From contig NC_065541.1 in NCBI RefSeq assembly GCF_932294415.1, positions 30,550,790 through 30,614,789 on the forward strand: a stretch of DNA of 64,000 nt, given 5' to 3'. Below, piece by piece: positions 23,507 through 35,625 of this stretch (its first letter is position 1; each line of letters begins with the position of its first letter). The stretch is from Quercus robur (taxonomy: Eukaryota; Streptophyta; Magnoliopsida; Fagales; Fagaceae). A program made the translations under genes and the position numbers. The notes beneath the pieces are model-generated. The model made no database searches. It was not told the origin of the DNA and worked only from the letters and a program-made list of their open reading frames with translations.

Positions 23507-26500
23507 TGTCACGCCCTAAACCCGATACCTGGATTTGTGACTATGACCGGCATGCTAATATCAAGTTTAAACCTGATATTAACAAGAACCAACTTAACTT
23601 TTTCAAAAGCTTCTCTTTTTCATTTCATAATAATTTTCTTGTTTCTTTACTTCTTGATATCATTTTTCACTTGATAGTCAGAGCATCTACACTGTACTCA
23701 AAATATAACATAATCCACCAATCATTTAATTTCCACACTTTCACATAATACATCTCTTAATACTTTAAGGTACACAACTTTCTTTAGATCCTAAAATACA
23801 CAATACTACAAAGCTAAACATCAAATTGCTAATTTAGGATCTATACATATAAAACTAAAACCAATTCCTTTCAAACTCAACTAAGGATCCTTTTGCTCCA
23901 AAATAAAACCTGCTAACTAAAAGAGTGGAAAGGGTGAGCTACACAGCTCAGTAAAGGTAAGATATATGAGAATTCAATAAAGATGCATGTAAATCAAATC
24001 ATTTCATTTTATGAATATTCGAATAGGAGAACATCTTTTCATGCATAGTATTTTATACTATTCACAAGAATAACTTATACGCTCTTCATAGAAAATAATT
24101 GTTCTCCTTTTTCTTATCAGGTCAATATTACCAAAACCTTTCAAATTAAACTTCTTTCATTTCCTACAAAGTCGCCATATATATATTCTCATTACAAAAT
24201 AATTATTTTAACTTGAATCAGATAATCGACAACTTTGTATTAAACTAGAAACATCTTGACTAATAAGAAAACTTTTCTTTATAAACTTCTCATAAAATAC
24301 TATAACTTTCATGATCATAAAACTTAACCTTTCATAAAAACAGATATCTGATAACTTTTAAACATAAACTTGTACTTTCATCAGAAACTTTATCTTTATA
24401 GCACAATAGAACTTCAGAAACTTTTATTTTTAATGAACAACTTTTCTTTTTATCAGAAACTTCTTCTTGCCATGAGAGCTTTCACTTTTCACAATGCATT
24501 TAAACAAAATAATTCTCTCATGATTAATAACAAAACATAGCTGTTCATAACATATTGGTTAGTCCATATCTGATAAGCTATACAGAGAAGGCCTCATCAC
24601 ATTTGGGTGACCCTGTGTGCATGATATTGTCCTCTTTGAGAGGCCTGATGGCACATCTCCTCAAGGTTTTATTCCTCCCTGCCATCCGTACACATTGGGG
24701 AGAAGGCCTTATTCAGATTAGAGTTGCGGGCAACCCCATTTCCTCTACTTTAAATGGCCTAGAGTTACGGGCAGTCCCATTTCCTCTACTTTAAATGGCC
24801 AAACATATAACATTTTTCCATGGAAAGTCAGTAATTAACCCCTACTAGCCGAGTTCAGATTACCTGAGGACATAACCCGAAAACATTTCATACTTTACAT
24901 CATACTGAAATTTCTTGTTTTGCATGACATTTCATGATAATAGCATTTCCATTCTTTTCTTTAAACATCATGTTCGCGGAATCAATAATAACATCAATAT
25001 GCTGAAATCATATACATAAGGTTTCGAAAGCTCACGAACATATCTTTGTCAGAATAATGATTACATGCCATATCTCTAATAAAAAACATTTTAATGCATA
25101 ATATACTTTAAAATAACCTCATGACTTACCAAATGCCCATATAACTTATCCCTTACCTGAAAGCAGAGGAACCGAGAGCCTAAAGTCGAAGGAGCTTAGA
25201 CTTGGATACTGGTAACACCTAAACCATAAATCAAAGCTTATTACTATCCATAATTCCTTATCATAAACTTCACATTCGTCTCAAAGCCTATTTCTTAGAA
25301 TCAAGGAAATCCTAATCTCACCTCAACGAGGTTCCCACAAATAAAATACATTCCTCAACAACAAGTACAAAATCCTAGAGAAACCAACATTCTTATATTA
25401 ATCCCATATCTCTAGAAGAGCTAGCTTTATTTCAAAAGATGCTTTGAGATTAGGGCAATAATGCATGCATAAATATAAAATCTTTTAAGCATGTTCGTGT
25501 AACTATATACATTCATATGGTAGCATACAACACGTCGGGCAAAACAGCTTCATAAATACAACCGTTGCATGGTTTAGAACCCCTTCCTTTGAGTACTAAA
25601 CCTCATAACAAGTTACACAAAAAATTAATCTACGATTGAGACATACCAAAAGGTAAGCATATTAAATTATAGCTCAAAACATTCACCCTAACTTGAGAAT
25701 TAAATCCACAAAGTTAGGCATGTCCCTTACTGTTCACTGTTCTATTCCAGCAGCATATGCCCCATTTGTAAAATACAAACGGGCTGTCAACACACATCCA
25801 ATTGTCACAAAATTTTACAGAACCACTCCCCTGTATGTCCAGTATATACCATAAAATTTTCGGAGTCAAAGCATAAACCCATGATTTACTAAAAATCACG
25901 CAAGACAGCATACTCAAATCTGTCCTGTCAGAAATTCATGCAACTTATAAATCAAACCATTATTTTTATGTTCATCCAAATTCTGTGAGACTAATTCCAT
26001 AACAACCATGTGTGTCTTAGAGTTCATAAGAACTACTCCTAGCATCCTAATTCATAGAATATGATTTAATACATATTTTATCATGCATAAACACAGAATC
26101 TGTCACAGTGACAGCTTTGCAACGTTTTCTTCTAAATTCACAAACAATTATCAAACGATGGTATTCTCATATGGGGATTTTTATACACTCATTAGACATG
26201 TTAGAAAACACTTATATACAGTCATTTAACCATTAGAGCAAAATACACAACCAAAAATCCCAGCAGCAGCATCAAAATACTCATCCTAACTTTTTCTTAC
26301 TTCCTCAATCCTATAAAATCTTTAATTAGTAAAAACCCTAACCTACCTTCAACAAATCACCAACACAACTTCAAAGCTTCTTAAAACAGCATATATATAT
26401 ATATATATATATATAGACTTACAAATATCATTACTAAAATTATTTAAAGGAAAACATGGGTTCTAAGAGGAGAGTAGTTAGAGCCCTTACCAAGTTTATG

Positions 26501-27287
26501 TTTCTTGAGGGGAAAAATAGACATAGAACCACTCATGAAAGAATGGTAGAGAGCTTGAGAGAGTTTTCTGGTTCCTTAGAGAGAATATGAAGAAGAATTG
26601 AGTTTTCTTTTGGTGTGTGAACCCGTGGACTTGAGGGTAGACTCAAGAGAGCTTCCAAGCACTTTCCTTAAGACAAAAGAGAGAAAAGTGAAGTGAGAAT
26701 TTTCTGATTTAATTGGACCCGTGGGAAAAGAGAGGGGGAGCTTCTTGAGTCTTCTTTCTTTGAGAAAGTCAAAGAAGAGATAAAGGTGCAACCAATAAGA
26801 ACAAAGAAGGAAGAAAACAAAGAAGTAAAGCAAGAATGACCAAGGGAATTTCTGGTGCAGCCAAGAAGTCCAGCAAAAAATATCTTGGGTCATTCACGTG
26901 TATTGCTAGGAAAGAAAGGATAACTTACCTTTTCAACTTTTAGTATTTATACCTTTCACCCTCCCATAGTTCTATATTCTAGAAAGGCCCAAATAACAAA
27001 ATAACTTTGCATATAAACCCTTACCTTTATACACTTGATTAAACACCAACAATTATATATTTAATAACTTAAACCGCTTAATATAATTTTGTACATACTT
27101 AGTATATATTTAAAATACCGATAGCAATTCAGTTATGTATAATCTTTAAAATTCTTATTCAATGGTATTATAAAATAATATGTTTATTAAATACTCTTAT
27201 ATTAATTTTAGAAAGTAAGTGGCTTAAAAATAATAATTAACCACTCAAGCACATAGTTTAATTATAAAATTGGGTCGGGGTGTTACA
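23507..27287 (+). mobile_element. 3.8-kb non-coding insertion with TG...CA ends
   Basis: It starts TGTCACGCCCTAAACCC and ends GGGTCGGGGTGTTACA, flanked by GAAGG on both sides (23,502-23,506 and 27,288-27,292). The ends form an imperfect inverted repeat (TGTCACGCCC against TGTAACACCC). No protein homology was seen in its 3,781 bases. The empty site is visible in the minus Tat leader near 8,505. The features fit a large solo LTR (TG...CA, 5-bp duplication) or a LARD-like element. No internal LTR pair is apparent, so I favour the solo LTR. The strand is arbitrary. Confidence 0.8.
24720..24800. repeat. Two tandem copies of a 41-bp unit
   Basis: AGAGTTGCGGGCAACCCCAT... at 24,720-24,760 recurs at 24,761-24,800 with few changes. 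Both copies end in CTCTACTTTAAATGGCC. Confidence 0.85.
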
Positions 27288-27292
27288 GAAGG

Positions 27293-29510
27293 TCCATCCC
27301 ACAATTTCATGCATGATATGAAAGTTCCAGTTACTTGCCAAGCTTGTGCATTAATTCTGCATCACTATAGAAACTCGCCATGATAAATACTCGATCAAGG
27401 GTCTAAGCCAATATTTCTAAAATGATAGATGCATTTTCAATAAGCAAGAACTTAAACTAACTTCATGTTCATTTTGTGTTTCCACATTGTCAAAATTTCA
27501 AATGTACCCCATTGCTCTTCCATCCCATTCTTTTCCTTTCTAGGATCCTAAAGAGAAAAGATTGCTTAAAGGAAATGGTTTAAGTTACCGTCACACCGTG
27601 AGCCTATCATCACTAGGTCATGTGCTAGAGAGATGTCTACTAGTGGTCCTTCCCCCATCAAGGAAAACACTCATGAGATCGCTCTCCTAAAAGAGCAAAT
27701 GGAAAAAATTATGCATATGGGTACTTGCCTCGCCATTAAGCAGTTTTTGTCCGCTTTGGGGAGCCAGTCCCTCACGGTTTTGTCACAAAGGGGTGGGATT
27801 GTTCCACATTGCCTAAGTAACCCTCCCACTCATGGTTTATAAGCTTCTGGAGCGACCATGAGTGGGAGGGTTACTTAGGCAATGTGGGACAATCCCACCC
27901 CTTCGTGACAAAACCGTGAGGGACTGGCTCCCCAAAGCGGAAAAAAACTGCTTAATGGCGGGGCAAGTACCCACAATGCACATGATGCAACAGCTAGTTG
28001 TAGGGGGGAACCAAGAATCATCTGGTCCCACTTTAGAGGTCTCCGTAACCAATTCTGAAAATGATAACTGGCCATCGCCAAATCCGAATCAGGGCCATAT
28101 CACACCACCATTCACCCCACAAGGGAATAACCAGGAAGTGGATCCTCCTAAGGATAAGACCTCAGAGTCTGGTTATGGTCGGGTCAAAAGTCAAGTGGAG
28201 ACCCTGACTAAGAAAATTTGTATGCCTCCCAAGTTTATGGCACCAGAGTTTGTCAAGTATGATAACACTGATGATCCTTGCACCCATTTGCACATGTTCT
28301 GTAGGAAGTTGGCATCCTATGGAGACAATCATCCTTTACACTGCCAAATTTTCCCTAATAGCTTGACTGGCCCTACAGCCACCTGGTATGTTAGATTAGA
28401 GAAGACCTCTAGTTGGAGAGAGATGGCCAATGCATTCTTGGAGTATTATAAGTTCAATACTGAGATAGCTCTTGACCGCACCATTCTATAGAGGACATAA
28501 AAGAAGAGTGGGGAATCTTTCCATGAGTATGCTTGGAGGTGGTGCGAGCTAGCCACCCAAGTTCTTCCTCCCATGATGAAAGATGAAATGATCAAGTGGT
28601 TCATCGAAACCTTAAGCCTCCTTACAATGAGAAGATGATCAGTGCCCAAGTCACTCACTTTGCAAGCTTGATTCCTATTGGGGAGTGCATTGATGAGGGT
28701 ATTAGGAGCAAGAAAATATTTGATCCTGAAGCTCTGAATTCTATAATAAAACAACAGGTGAAGAAGGCAACCAGTCGCAAAGGGAAGGAAGCCGATGTTC
28801 ATGTGATTAACAAAGCGCCTGAAAGGCCCTAGGGTATCACCTCTGCTTATACAACTTCGACTGCTCGACCCTATTAGCAACAGGTTCAACTAGCCCAAGC
28901 ATTTCCTCGAGCATTTAACCAAAGGGGAAAGCCAAATCAACCCCGCTATCCTAAAGGGGAACCTTGAAAATTCTCTCCACTACCAATGCCCGTGGCAGAG
29001 CTTTATGCTTATTTGTTGGAGAAAATGCTAGTGACTCCAATATTTGTGAAACCTAGAATCGGTCTTTCTCTGCTTGGTTTTGACCCATCCAAGAAATGTG
29101 AACACCATTTTGGAGCCAAAGGGCATACCTTAGAAAAGTGTACACAGTTGAGGCATCAAATCCAAAACCTTATTGACAACAAGCTAATATAGTTCGACAA
29201 CACAACCAGATTAAATGTCATCACTAACCCCTTGCCTCCTCATCAAGAAAGGAATGTGAATGCTATTTCCATAATAGAAGAAAGGGTTCCGGATTTCTCA
29301 TCCCCTTCATTCCTTTAAAAGCCATGCTATGGGCCCTAGCCCAAGAAAGTCACATTGTTCTCGAGAACATAGGAGCTCCAGGCTTTGATTAGGAAGTCTG
29401 CTTATTCTGTGACAGTAGGGACCAATATGCCCTATTCGATTGTAGAGTGCTTCGAGCACAAGTTCAGAGTCTAGTTGAACATGGTATCATCTAGATCGAA
29501 AGAGAGGTCG
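27293..29510 (+). pseudogene. Tat/Ogre-like gag, plus copy
   Basis: After about 90 bases of leader, gag starts at the ATG at 27,380, matching the minus copy's start at 8,399. A 256-bp hairpin MITE interrupts it at 27,718. It then continues with MHMMQQLVVGGNQESSGPT, the capsid-like block MAPEFVKYDNTDDPCTHLHMF (about 28,235) and WREMANAFLEYYKF, then RKGKEADVHVINKAP, and a zinc-knuckle-like CEHHFGAKGHTLEKC at about 29,098-29,142. Stops at about 28,490, 28,830 and 29,190 break it. Gag would form the particle and package RNA. Confidence 0.82.
27718..27973. mobile_element. 256-bp hairpin MITE in Tat gag
   Basis: Two arms of 119 bases each (27,718-27,836 and 27,855-27,973) are near-perfect inverted repeats around an 18-base spacer. 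They start TGGGTACTTGCC and end GGCAAGTACCCA. The flanks TTATGCATA and CAATGCACA could be a decayed 9-bp duplication (6 of 9 bases), which would suggest a Mutator-type element, but this is weak. The minus Tat copy lacks the insert at the matching position near 8,125. The element supplies the first about 37 codons of the ORF at 27,862. Confidence 0.9.
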
Positions 29511-30041
29511 TGCGAAGGAGTGATTACATGGCAACCAGCCTATGCCCTTTGAGTACCTAAGCAGGAACTATCCATAGTGCTATGACAATAAGATCAAGGA
29601 AAGATTGGGATGAATACTTGCAAGAACACCTGTGTAAGATTCCTCCATCTCCCTCGACTTCGATCGTCATTAAAGAGGTTATAGAATCACCTATGGATTC
29701 AGGGGTGCTAGGTCCAAAGAAAGGACAAGCCATACCAGCCATTGAAGGCTTCATTCCTTTAGTCTTGGCCCATCTCCAGGATTTATCCAAAAGGGAACCC
29801 CTGTTTTCCCCACCATTCGAGGTTTCGATTCTTTAGTTTTGCCAAGGTCTATCCAAGGAATCTATGGGGCTATTGGCCTAAAAGCTTTAGAAGCTACTCT
29901 GCCTAGCCCAGTCATCATCAGTCTGAAGATGTTCTCCCTAGCACCAAATCTACAGACTCAAGAAGTTGTGGTCATCCACATGCCGAAACCATTCCCTTAT
30001 AAAGATAGCCATCATGTCCCATGGAAGTACGATGTGATTTT

Positions 30042-31151
30042 TGTAAGGTTGAATTTATTCAACCATCTAATTGGCTTTATTCCGTGCCAAATTTGCTTGT
30101 AATTCAGCATTTAGTAACCCTGTATTTAGGTGGGATTGTTGTAAGGGTAGTGAGTGAGATAGTGTGAAGATTGCTCAAGAGTGTGCAAGAAAACAGAGTG
30201 TCGCGACTGGGACTCGCGGGTGGACTCGCGGCTTCAACCCGCCAGAAGATGCACACGTGCCAAGCATGCTGGAAGATGAACAGTCATGCTAGCTGGAGCA
30301 CTACAGGACAAAACAGGACAACTGGCCATACGGTTAACTCGCGACTGGAACTCGCGACTTAGTCAAGCCGCGAGGTCAAGCCGCGAGCCACCCCTGTTTT
30401 GGAAAAACCTGACGTTTCGCATTCCTCTTCACTCCAGTATAAATACCCTTTTAACCCACGATTGAAAGAGAGCTTCCAGAGAGAATTTTGAGAGAGAAAC
30501 CCTAAAGAAAAACCAGATTGTTTCACCCACAATCTCTACCTTAGAGTCTCATCAAAATCCCTCACTCTCTTCCTCTCCATTGTCAAATCCTTGAGAGGCA
30601 TTATACCAAACCTGGTTCTCACCATTATCATCTCTGTGAGACAGACGTTTGGAGTTCTGGGAAGCAGTTAGGAAGGAGCCAATCTTCATTGGTTGATGCT
30701 ACGGTGTAGTAGCGGAATCCGGAAAGCTAGAAAAGAAAAAGGTTCGGCGCAACCTCGTTGGAGCAAGAAGCTTGGAGGGCTTAGGTGCATTGGGTAGATT
30801 AGGCTTGGAGGGTCTATTGCTGTCCTTGTATCCCAACTGTATTTTCTAGTGGATTGATTACCGCTTGGAGGGCGGCGGAGAGGTTTTTCGCCGAGGTCTT
30901 CGGTTTCCTCTTCGATAACACATCTGGTGTTATCTCTGTGTTTGCATCTTCCTTCCTCTCTATCTCTGCCTTTACATTATCTGCTGTGGTTTATTTTGTT
31001 ATGGCTTAGATAGTTGTTTAACCAATTCCATAGTATAGCATATGTTAAGTTTCCGCACACTAGTTGTTTGACATATTGCTTGTGTTGGTTAAGTTGGTTT
31101 TTGGGGGTCTAAACGTTCAAAAGTGTTTTTGTACACGTTTTTGAACTTTCA
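30042..31151 (+). mobile_element. Solo copia LTR (family C) with ATTTT duplication
   Basis: It starts TGTAAGGTTG, ends GAACTTTCA and is 1,110 bp, the same length as the LTR at 15,083-16,192. It is flanked by ATTTT at 30,037-30,041 and 31,152-31,156. The minus Tat copy near 5,985 shows the uninterrupted target. A TATAAATA box is at 30,438-30,445. Confidence 0.95.
30438..30445 (+). promoter_or_regulatory. TATA box of the family C solo LTR
   Basis: TATAAATA in the context CCAGTATAAATACCC, conserved at 15,481 in the other LTR of the family. Confidence 0.6.
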
Positions 31152-32079
31152 ATTTTGATCTCCACTCGAACTGGGATGGAAGAGGTTTGCTTTAATATCT
31201 CTTCAGGCCTAGCCGGACTCACCAAGAGTGGTCGATGTTATACTCCTGAAGAACTAGAAAAAATAAGGGAAGAGATTAGCAAGAGCATAGTCGAGCCAGT
31301 TAGGAGTAGGGTCACTACTAAAGAAGCCGAAGAATTCTTGAAAACCATCCGAAAGGCTGACTCTAGTGTCATTCAGCAGTTAAACAAATCCCCAACTTAG
31401 ATTTCTATTTTAGCCCTATTGCTATCTTTCGAGGACCATCGTGAAAAAAACGCATGTTCCTATCGGTATTACAGACTCCTCCTTCAAGGGTATGGTATCA
31501 TTAGTGTTAGCTACCAACCAAGTCTCCTTTTCAAATGATGAGTTACCTCTAAAAGGTAAATATCATACCTTGGCCAAGCATATCGTGGTCAAACGTGAAG
31601 ACATGATTGTCGCAAGGGTGTTAATCAACAATGGATCAGCCCTGAATGTTTGCCCGATGGCCACTCTTGAGCGCCTAAAAGTGGATATGTCTCTTATTAA
31701 GCCTAGCACTATGATCATCAAAACTTTTGACGGCACACTGTGAAATGCAAGGCAGAATTGAGCTAATGAACGAGATCGGCCCAAGATCCTTTATGGTCAA
31801 CTCCCAAGTGATTAAGGTTGACTCTCCATACAACATGATTTTAGGGAGGCCTTGGTTACATATAGCAGGCGCAATCACGTCTACCCTCCACTGAAGACTC
31901 AAGTTCATCTCCGAGAATCAATCGATCACCATTATAATTGAAGAGCCCATGACCATATTCCAGGAGACATCTATTCCCTACATCAATGCTAATGCTTTTT
32001 CAGAAGCGTCTTTCCATAGCTTCGAGCTAGTTTCCATGATTCATAATGCTTCAAAGCTTGAGTCTAGCTGGCCTGTAGC

Positions 32080-32490
32080 AATTCTAATGGTTGCGAAGGA
32101 ATTGCTCAAGTTTGGGTACTAACTAGGCCAAGGCCCCGGAGTCGTAGGGTGTGGGAGCCTTGCTTTCATTGAACTTTTAAATAACAAAGGAAGATTCAGT
32201 TTGGGGTACAAACCTACTCATGAAGAACTCTTTCAAGCTTCCCAAGGCAAGAAGAGGAAGTGCGCCACTTCAAGGATGTCTATTCCCTATATCAAAACCA
32301 CTTTTATGGCTCTAGCCGAGGTCATTCGCCAAAACCTTTCAAGGAATTGGAAGGGGAAGAGCCTAATCTGCCTTGCATTATTCGGCTCTATCCCGAAGAG
32401 TTCTCTATGAATGCTATCATATCTCCAAAAGATAATTTGACTTCTACTATCCGACCAAGGATGCCAAGTGAGACGGCAGGCCATTAGACC
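32080..32490 (+). pseudogene. Decayed G-patch-like segment, plus Tat copy
   Basis: This matches minus-copy 5,051-4,665: the KKRKC basic patch, the FKELEGEEPNLPCIIRLYPEE block and MNAIISPKDNLTSTIRP are all recognisable, split over two frames. The glycine-rich start (about 32,100-32,215) is present in DNA but carries stops. Confidence 0.6.
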
Positions 32491-32930
32491 ATCAAGCCTT
32501 GCTTTGTGGTTACACTGGCTAAGTAAAGAGTATTCCATCATCGAGTGATTGGGCCTCCCGATCTCCCAAGAGTGTTGGAATAGCATATCTAGTTTGTTTT
32601 GCTTGCTTATGTTATTTCCAGCTTTATTTGTATTCCCTGTTCATTTCCCTAGTTTGTTTTCCCAGGAAAAAAAAAAAAAAAAAAAGCATTTCCCTTTTAT
32701 CATTATCAGGTATGAGCTTTGTTTTCCCCATACCCATAATCCATTAATGAAATATTCAATGTATTATTCAGGAAGTTCTTGCATCTCTCTTTATTTGCTT
32801 TCCTATGAATATGTGTGTGCAAATTATCTTATATTTCTCAGTATATGTTTCGCTCTATAGGATATATTTTTATGTTTCTCTGTAATGAAAGCCAGTTTCC
32901 TTACCGCCATAACCTACTTTGATTAGGTTG
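32490..32930 (+). other. Non-coding spacer between protease part and RT of the Tat element
   Basis: About 440 bases without coding similarity, T-rich with an A19 run near 32,670. It has a counterpart on the minus copy at about 4,100-4,640. In Ogre elements an intron separates the protease and RT parts, and this spacer is at that place. Splice sites could not be assigned with confidence. Confidence 0.45.
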
Positions 32931-33480
32931 CCAACATTGTTCCCGTGCCAAAGAAAGATGGGAAAGTATGCATGTGCATCGATAATAGGGATTTGAATTG
33001 GGCCAGCCCAAAAGATAATTTTCCCGTGCCACATATTGATGCCCTGATTGATAACACCGCAACCAGTATGTTCTTCTCCTTTATGGATGGATTCTCGGTT
33101 ATAATCAGATCAAGATGGCTAAAGAGGACAGAGCCAAAGCGACGTTCACCACTTATCGAGGAACCTATGCCTACAACGTCATGCCATTCGACTTGAAGAA
33201 TGCTGGGGCGACATACTAGCAAACCATGGTAACCTTGTTCCCTGATATGATGCATAAGGAGATCAAAGTCTATGTGGATGATATGATTGCCAAGTCACGT
33301 ACTCCTAGAGATCATTTGATAGATTTGAGAAAGCTATTCAAGCACCTCGTCAAGTACAGGTTAAGGCTTAACCCTAACAAGTGTGTCTTCGAAGCCAGTT
33401 CAGGGAAATTGCTCGGCTTTAGAGTCAGCCAAAGAGGACACCTAAAACCGAGAAACAAGTTCAAAGCTTTTTGGGAAGGA
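32930..33480 (+). pseudogene. Tat/Ogre-like reverse transcriptase, plus copy
   Basis: Blocks in order: KKDGKVCMCIDNRDLNWASP, KDNFPVPHIDALIDNTA, FFSFMDGFSG followed by a frameshift near 33,103, GTYAYNVMPFDLKNAGATY in the next frame, then the catalytic YVDDM block in EIKVYVDDMIAKS at about 33,262. It ends with LNPNKCVFEASSGKLLGF. This is the enzyme that would copy element RNA in cytoplasmic particles. A frameshift and an in-frame TAG near 33,218 disable it. Confidence 0.86.
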
Positions 33481-34067
33481 TTAAGTACATAGTCCGCTTC
33501 ATAGCGCAATTGATCGCCACGTGCGATCCCTTGTTCAAGCTCTTGAAGAAGGATACGAAGAAAGAATGGATAGATGAGTGTCAAGCGGCCTTTGACAGGA
33601 TTAAGCGGTATTTGTTGAAACCTCCTATTCTTGTTCCCCCGACACTGAGACATTTGTCGATTCTCTATCTAGTAGTGCAAGACACATTTATGGGTTGCAT
33701 GTTAGGCAGGCTAAATGAACCCCATCAAAAAGAGAAGGCGATTTACTACCTGAGTAAGAAGTTCACCAGTAGTGAGATCAATTACATTGCCATCGAGAAG
33801 ACGTGTTATGCCCTAGCATGGGCCTCACAAAAGTTGCGGCAGTACATGCTCTACTTCATTACACAGTTGATTTCCTGCATGGATCCCATCAAGTGCATCT
33901 TTGAAAAGCCTACCCTCATAGGGAAGATCTCCTATTGGCAGATGTTGGTCTCCAAATTCGATATTGTATTTGTAGTGCGAAAGGCCATCAAGGGCCAAGC
34001 CATAGCTGATTACCTAGCGGACCAGTTGTTGAATGATCTAGATATCTCGAAAGCCAAAACCTGGTAA
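33471..34067 (+). pseudogene. Tat/Ogre-like RNase H domain (RT-linked)
   Basis: The ORF of 198 codons starts in the RT connection and carries LFKLLKKDTKKEWIDECQAAFDRIK, then LYLVVQDTFMGCMLG, EKAIYYLSKKFTSSEINY and IEKTCYALAWASQKLRQYM. These are standard blocks of gypsy RNase H (RVT_RNaseH). It continues to ADYLADQLLND, the linker that precedes the second RNase H in Tat elements. The domain is mostly in one frame and is the best-preserved part of the element. Confidence 0.83.
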
Positions 34068-34076
34068 TGTAGAACC

Positions 34077-34624
34077 ATGGGGTTGGAAGCTTTATTTCGA
34101 TGGAGCAATTCTGGTATCCCAAAGGGCCAACAAATCCTTATTTTAGTCAAACTGAATTTTGATTGCACCAATAATGTCACGGAGTATGAGGCATGCATAG
34201 CGAGCCTACAAGTTGCCTTAGAGTTCGACACATACAATCTAAGCATCTTTGGAGATTCCCTGTTGATCATCTCCCAAATAAAGGGAAAATGGCTAGCCTA
34301 AGACACCAAGTTGATTCTGTACTAGAAGTGCGTTAGCCGCCTAATCCTAAAGTTCTAAAACATTACCTTTGCTTATTTGCCCCAAGCACACAACCAGTTT
34401 GCAGATGCTTTAGCAACCTTGGCTAGTATGGTTAAATTGGCAGAAGGAGATGAGATGCGACAATTGCGCATAGAGGTCCGTGGTGTGTCGGCCTATTGCA
34501 TGAACATCAAAGTTGAAATCGACGAGAAGCCATGGTACCATGATATCAAGGCTTATATCAAGAATGGTGAATACCCAAGAGCCATGGACAATGAGAGGAA
34601 ATTTATCAAGCACATGGCGTGCTA
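34077..34624 (+). pseudogene. Second (archaeal-type) RNase H of the Tat element
   Basis: Blocks: ILILVKLNFDCTNNVTEYEACIASLQ at about 34,135, FGDSLLIISQIKGKW at about 34,250, and AHNQFADALATLASMV at about 34,385. The catalytic-type acidic positions (the E of TEYEA, the D of GDS, the D of FADAL) are visible. The additional RNase H located before integrase defines the Tat lineage in the established classification. Stops near 34,300 and 34,345 interrupt it. Confidence 0.8.
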
Positions 34625-34659
34625 ATTCTTCTTGAATAGGGAAGTCTTGTAAAAGAGGA

Positions 34660-35625
34660 ACCACGATACAACTTTGCTTCGATGCATAGATGCCCTTGAG
34701 ACTAGCCATTTGATAGAAGAGATGCATAAGGGCCTGCTTGGAGCCCATACCAATGGACCTTTGTTGGCCCAAAAAATCATGAGAGCCGACTACTATTGGC
34801 TCACCATGGAAAGTGACTGCATTAAGCATGTAAGGACATGCCATCATTGCTAAGTCTACCAGAATAGAAAGAATGTTCCCCCTTAACCCCTGCACTTTCT
34901 AGCAGTGCCATGGCCTTTTTCAACCTAGGGAATGGATGTTATCAGACCTGTAATTTCGAAAGCCTCTAATGGGCATAAGTATATCTTGGTGGCTATCGAT
35001 TACTTCACCAAATGGGTGGAAGCCACTTCCTACAATGGTGTCACCCAAGTTGTGGTGGCCTGATTCTTGAAACAAAACATCATTTGCCGCAACGGTGTAC
35101 CAGGAGAGCTCATTACCTATAATGGAAAAAAACCTAAATGAGAAAATGATCGTAACTTTGCCAATAGTTCATGATAGAACACCGGAATTCAATTCCTTAC
35201 CGTCCTTAGATGATGGCGCGGTGGAAGCCGCCAATAAGAACATGAAGAAGATCTTGGTGAAGATGACAGACACCTAAAAGGATTGGCATGAGTTCCTACC
35301 ATTTGCCTTGTGCGCTTATCGTACTTTTGTTGGTATTTCCATGGGCGTGACCCCGTATTCCTTGGTCTACGGCATGGAAGTCGTCTTCCCCACAAAGGTA
35401 GAGATCCCATCTCTTAGAATCCTATCGCAAACAAAGCAATTAGAAGCTGAATGGGCCCTTGCCCGACATAAGCAATTGAACATGATAGACGAAAAGCGCA
35501 TGACCGCAATGTGCCATGGACAATTGTAACAACGCCGCGTCGAGCGAGCGTTCAACAAGAAAGTTAGACCCAGAGTTTTTGAAGAAGGCGACCTAGTCTT
35601 GAAAAAACACAACTAGGCCATACCT
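34660..35625 (+). pseudogene. Tat/Ogre-like integrase remnant
   Basis: The N-terminal zinc-binding part has HLIEEMHKGLLGAHTNG and CHHC near 34,845. The core starts with GHKYILVAIDYFTKWVEA near 34,970 and breaks up around 35,050-35,130. The later part, MCAYRTFVGISMGVTPYSLVYGME at 35,308, is the end of the catalytic core, followed by RVFEEGDLVLKK. Integrase would insert the cDNA. Several stops and frameshifts, and the loss of the second catalytic aspartate region in garbled sequence, make it non-functional. Confidence 0.83.

Larger units (their letters stand above)
29582..31910 (+). pseudogene. Tat/Ogre-like protease region, plus copy, split by a solo LTR
   Basis: The part before the insertion (29,582-30,041) matches minus-copy 6,420-5,990. 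The part after it includes EAEEFLKTIRKADSS, the active-site block VLINNGSALNVCPM at about 31,620 and SPYNMILGRPWL at about 31,825. Here the catalytic aspartate position is asparagine (NNGSALN, against DNGSALN in the minus copy), which would abolish activity. Stops near 29,836, 31,400 and 31,743 also break it. Confidence 0.8.
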
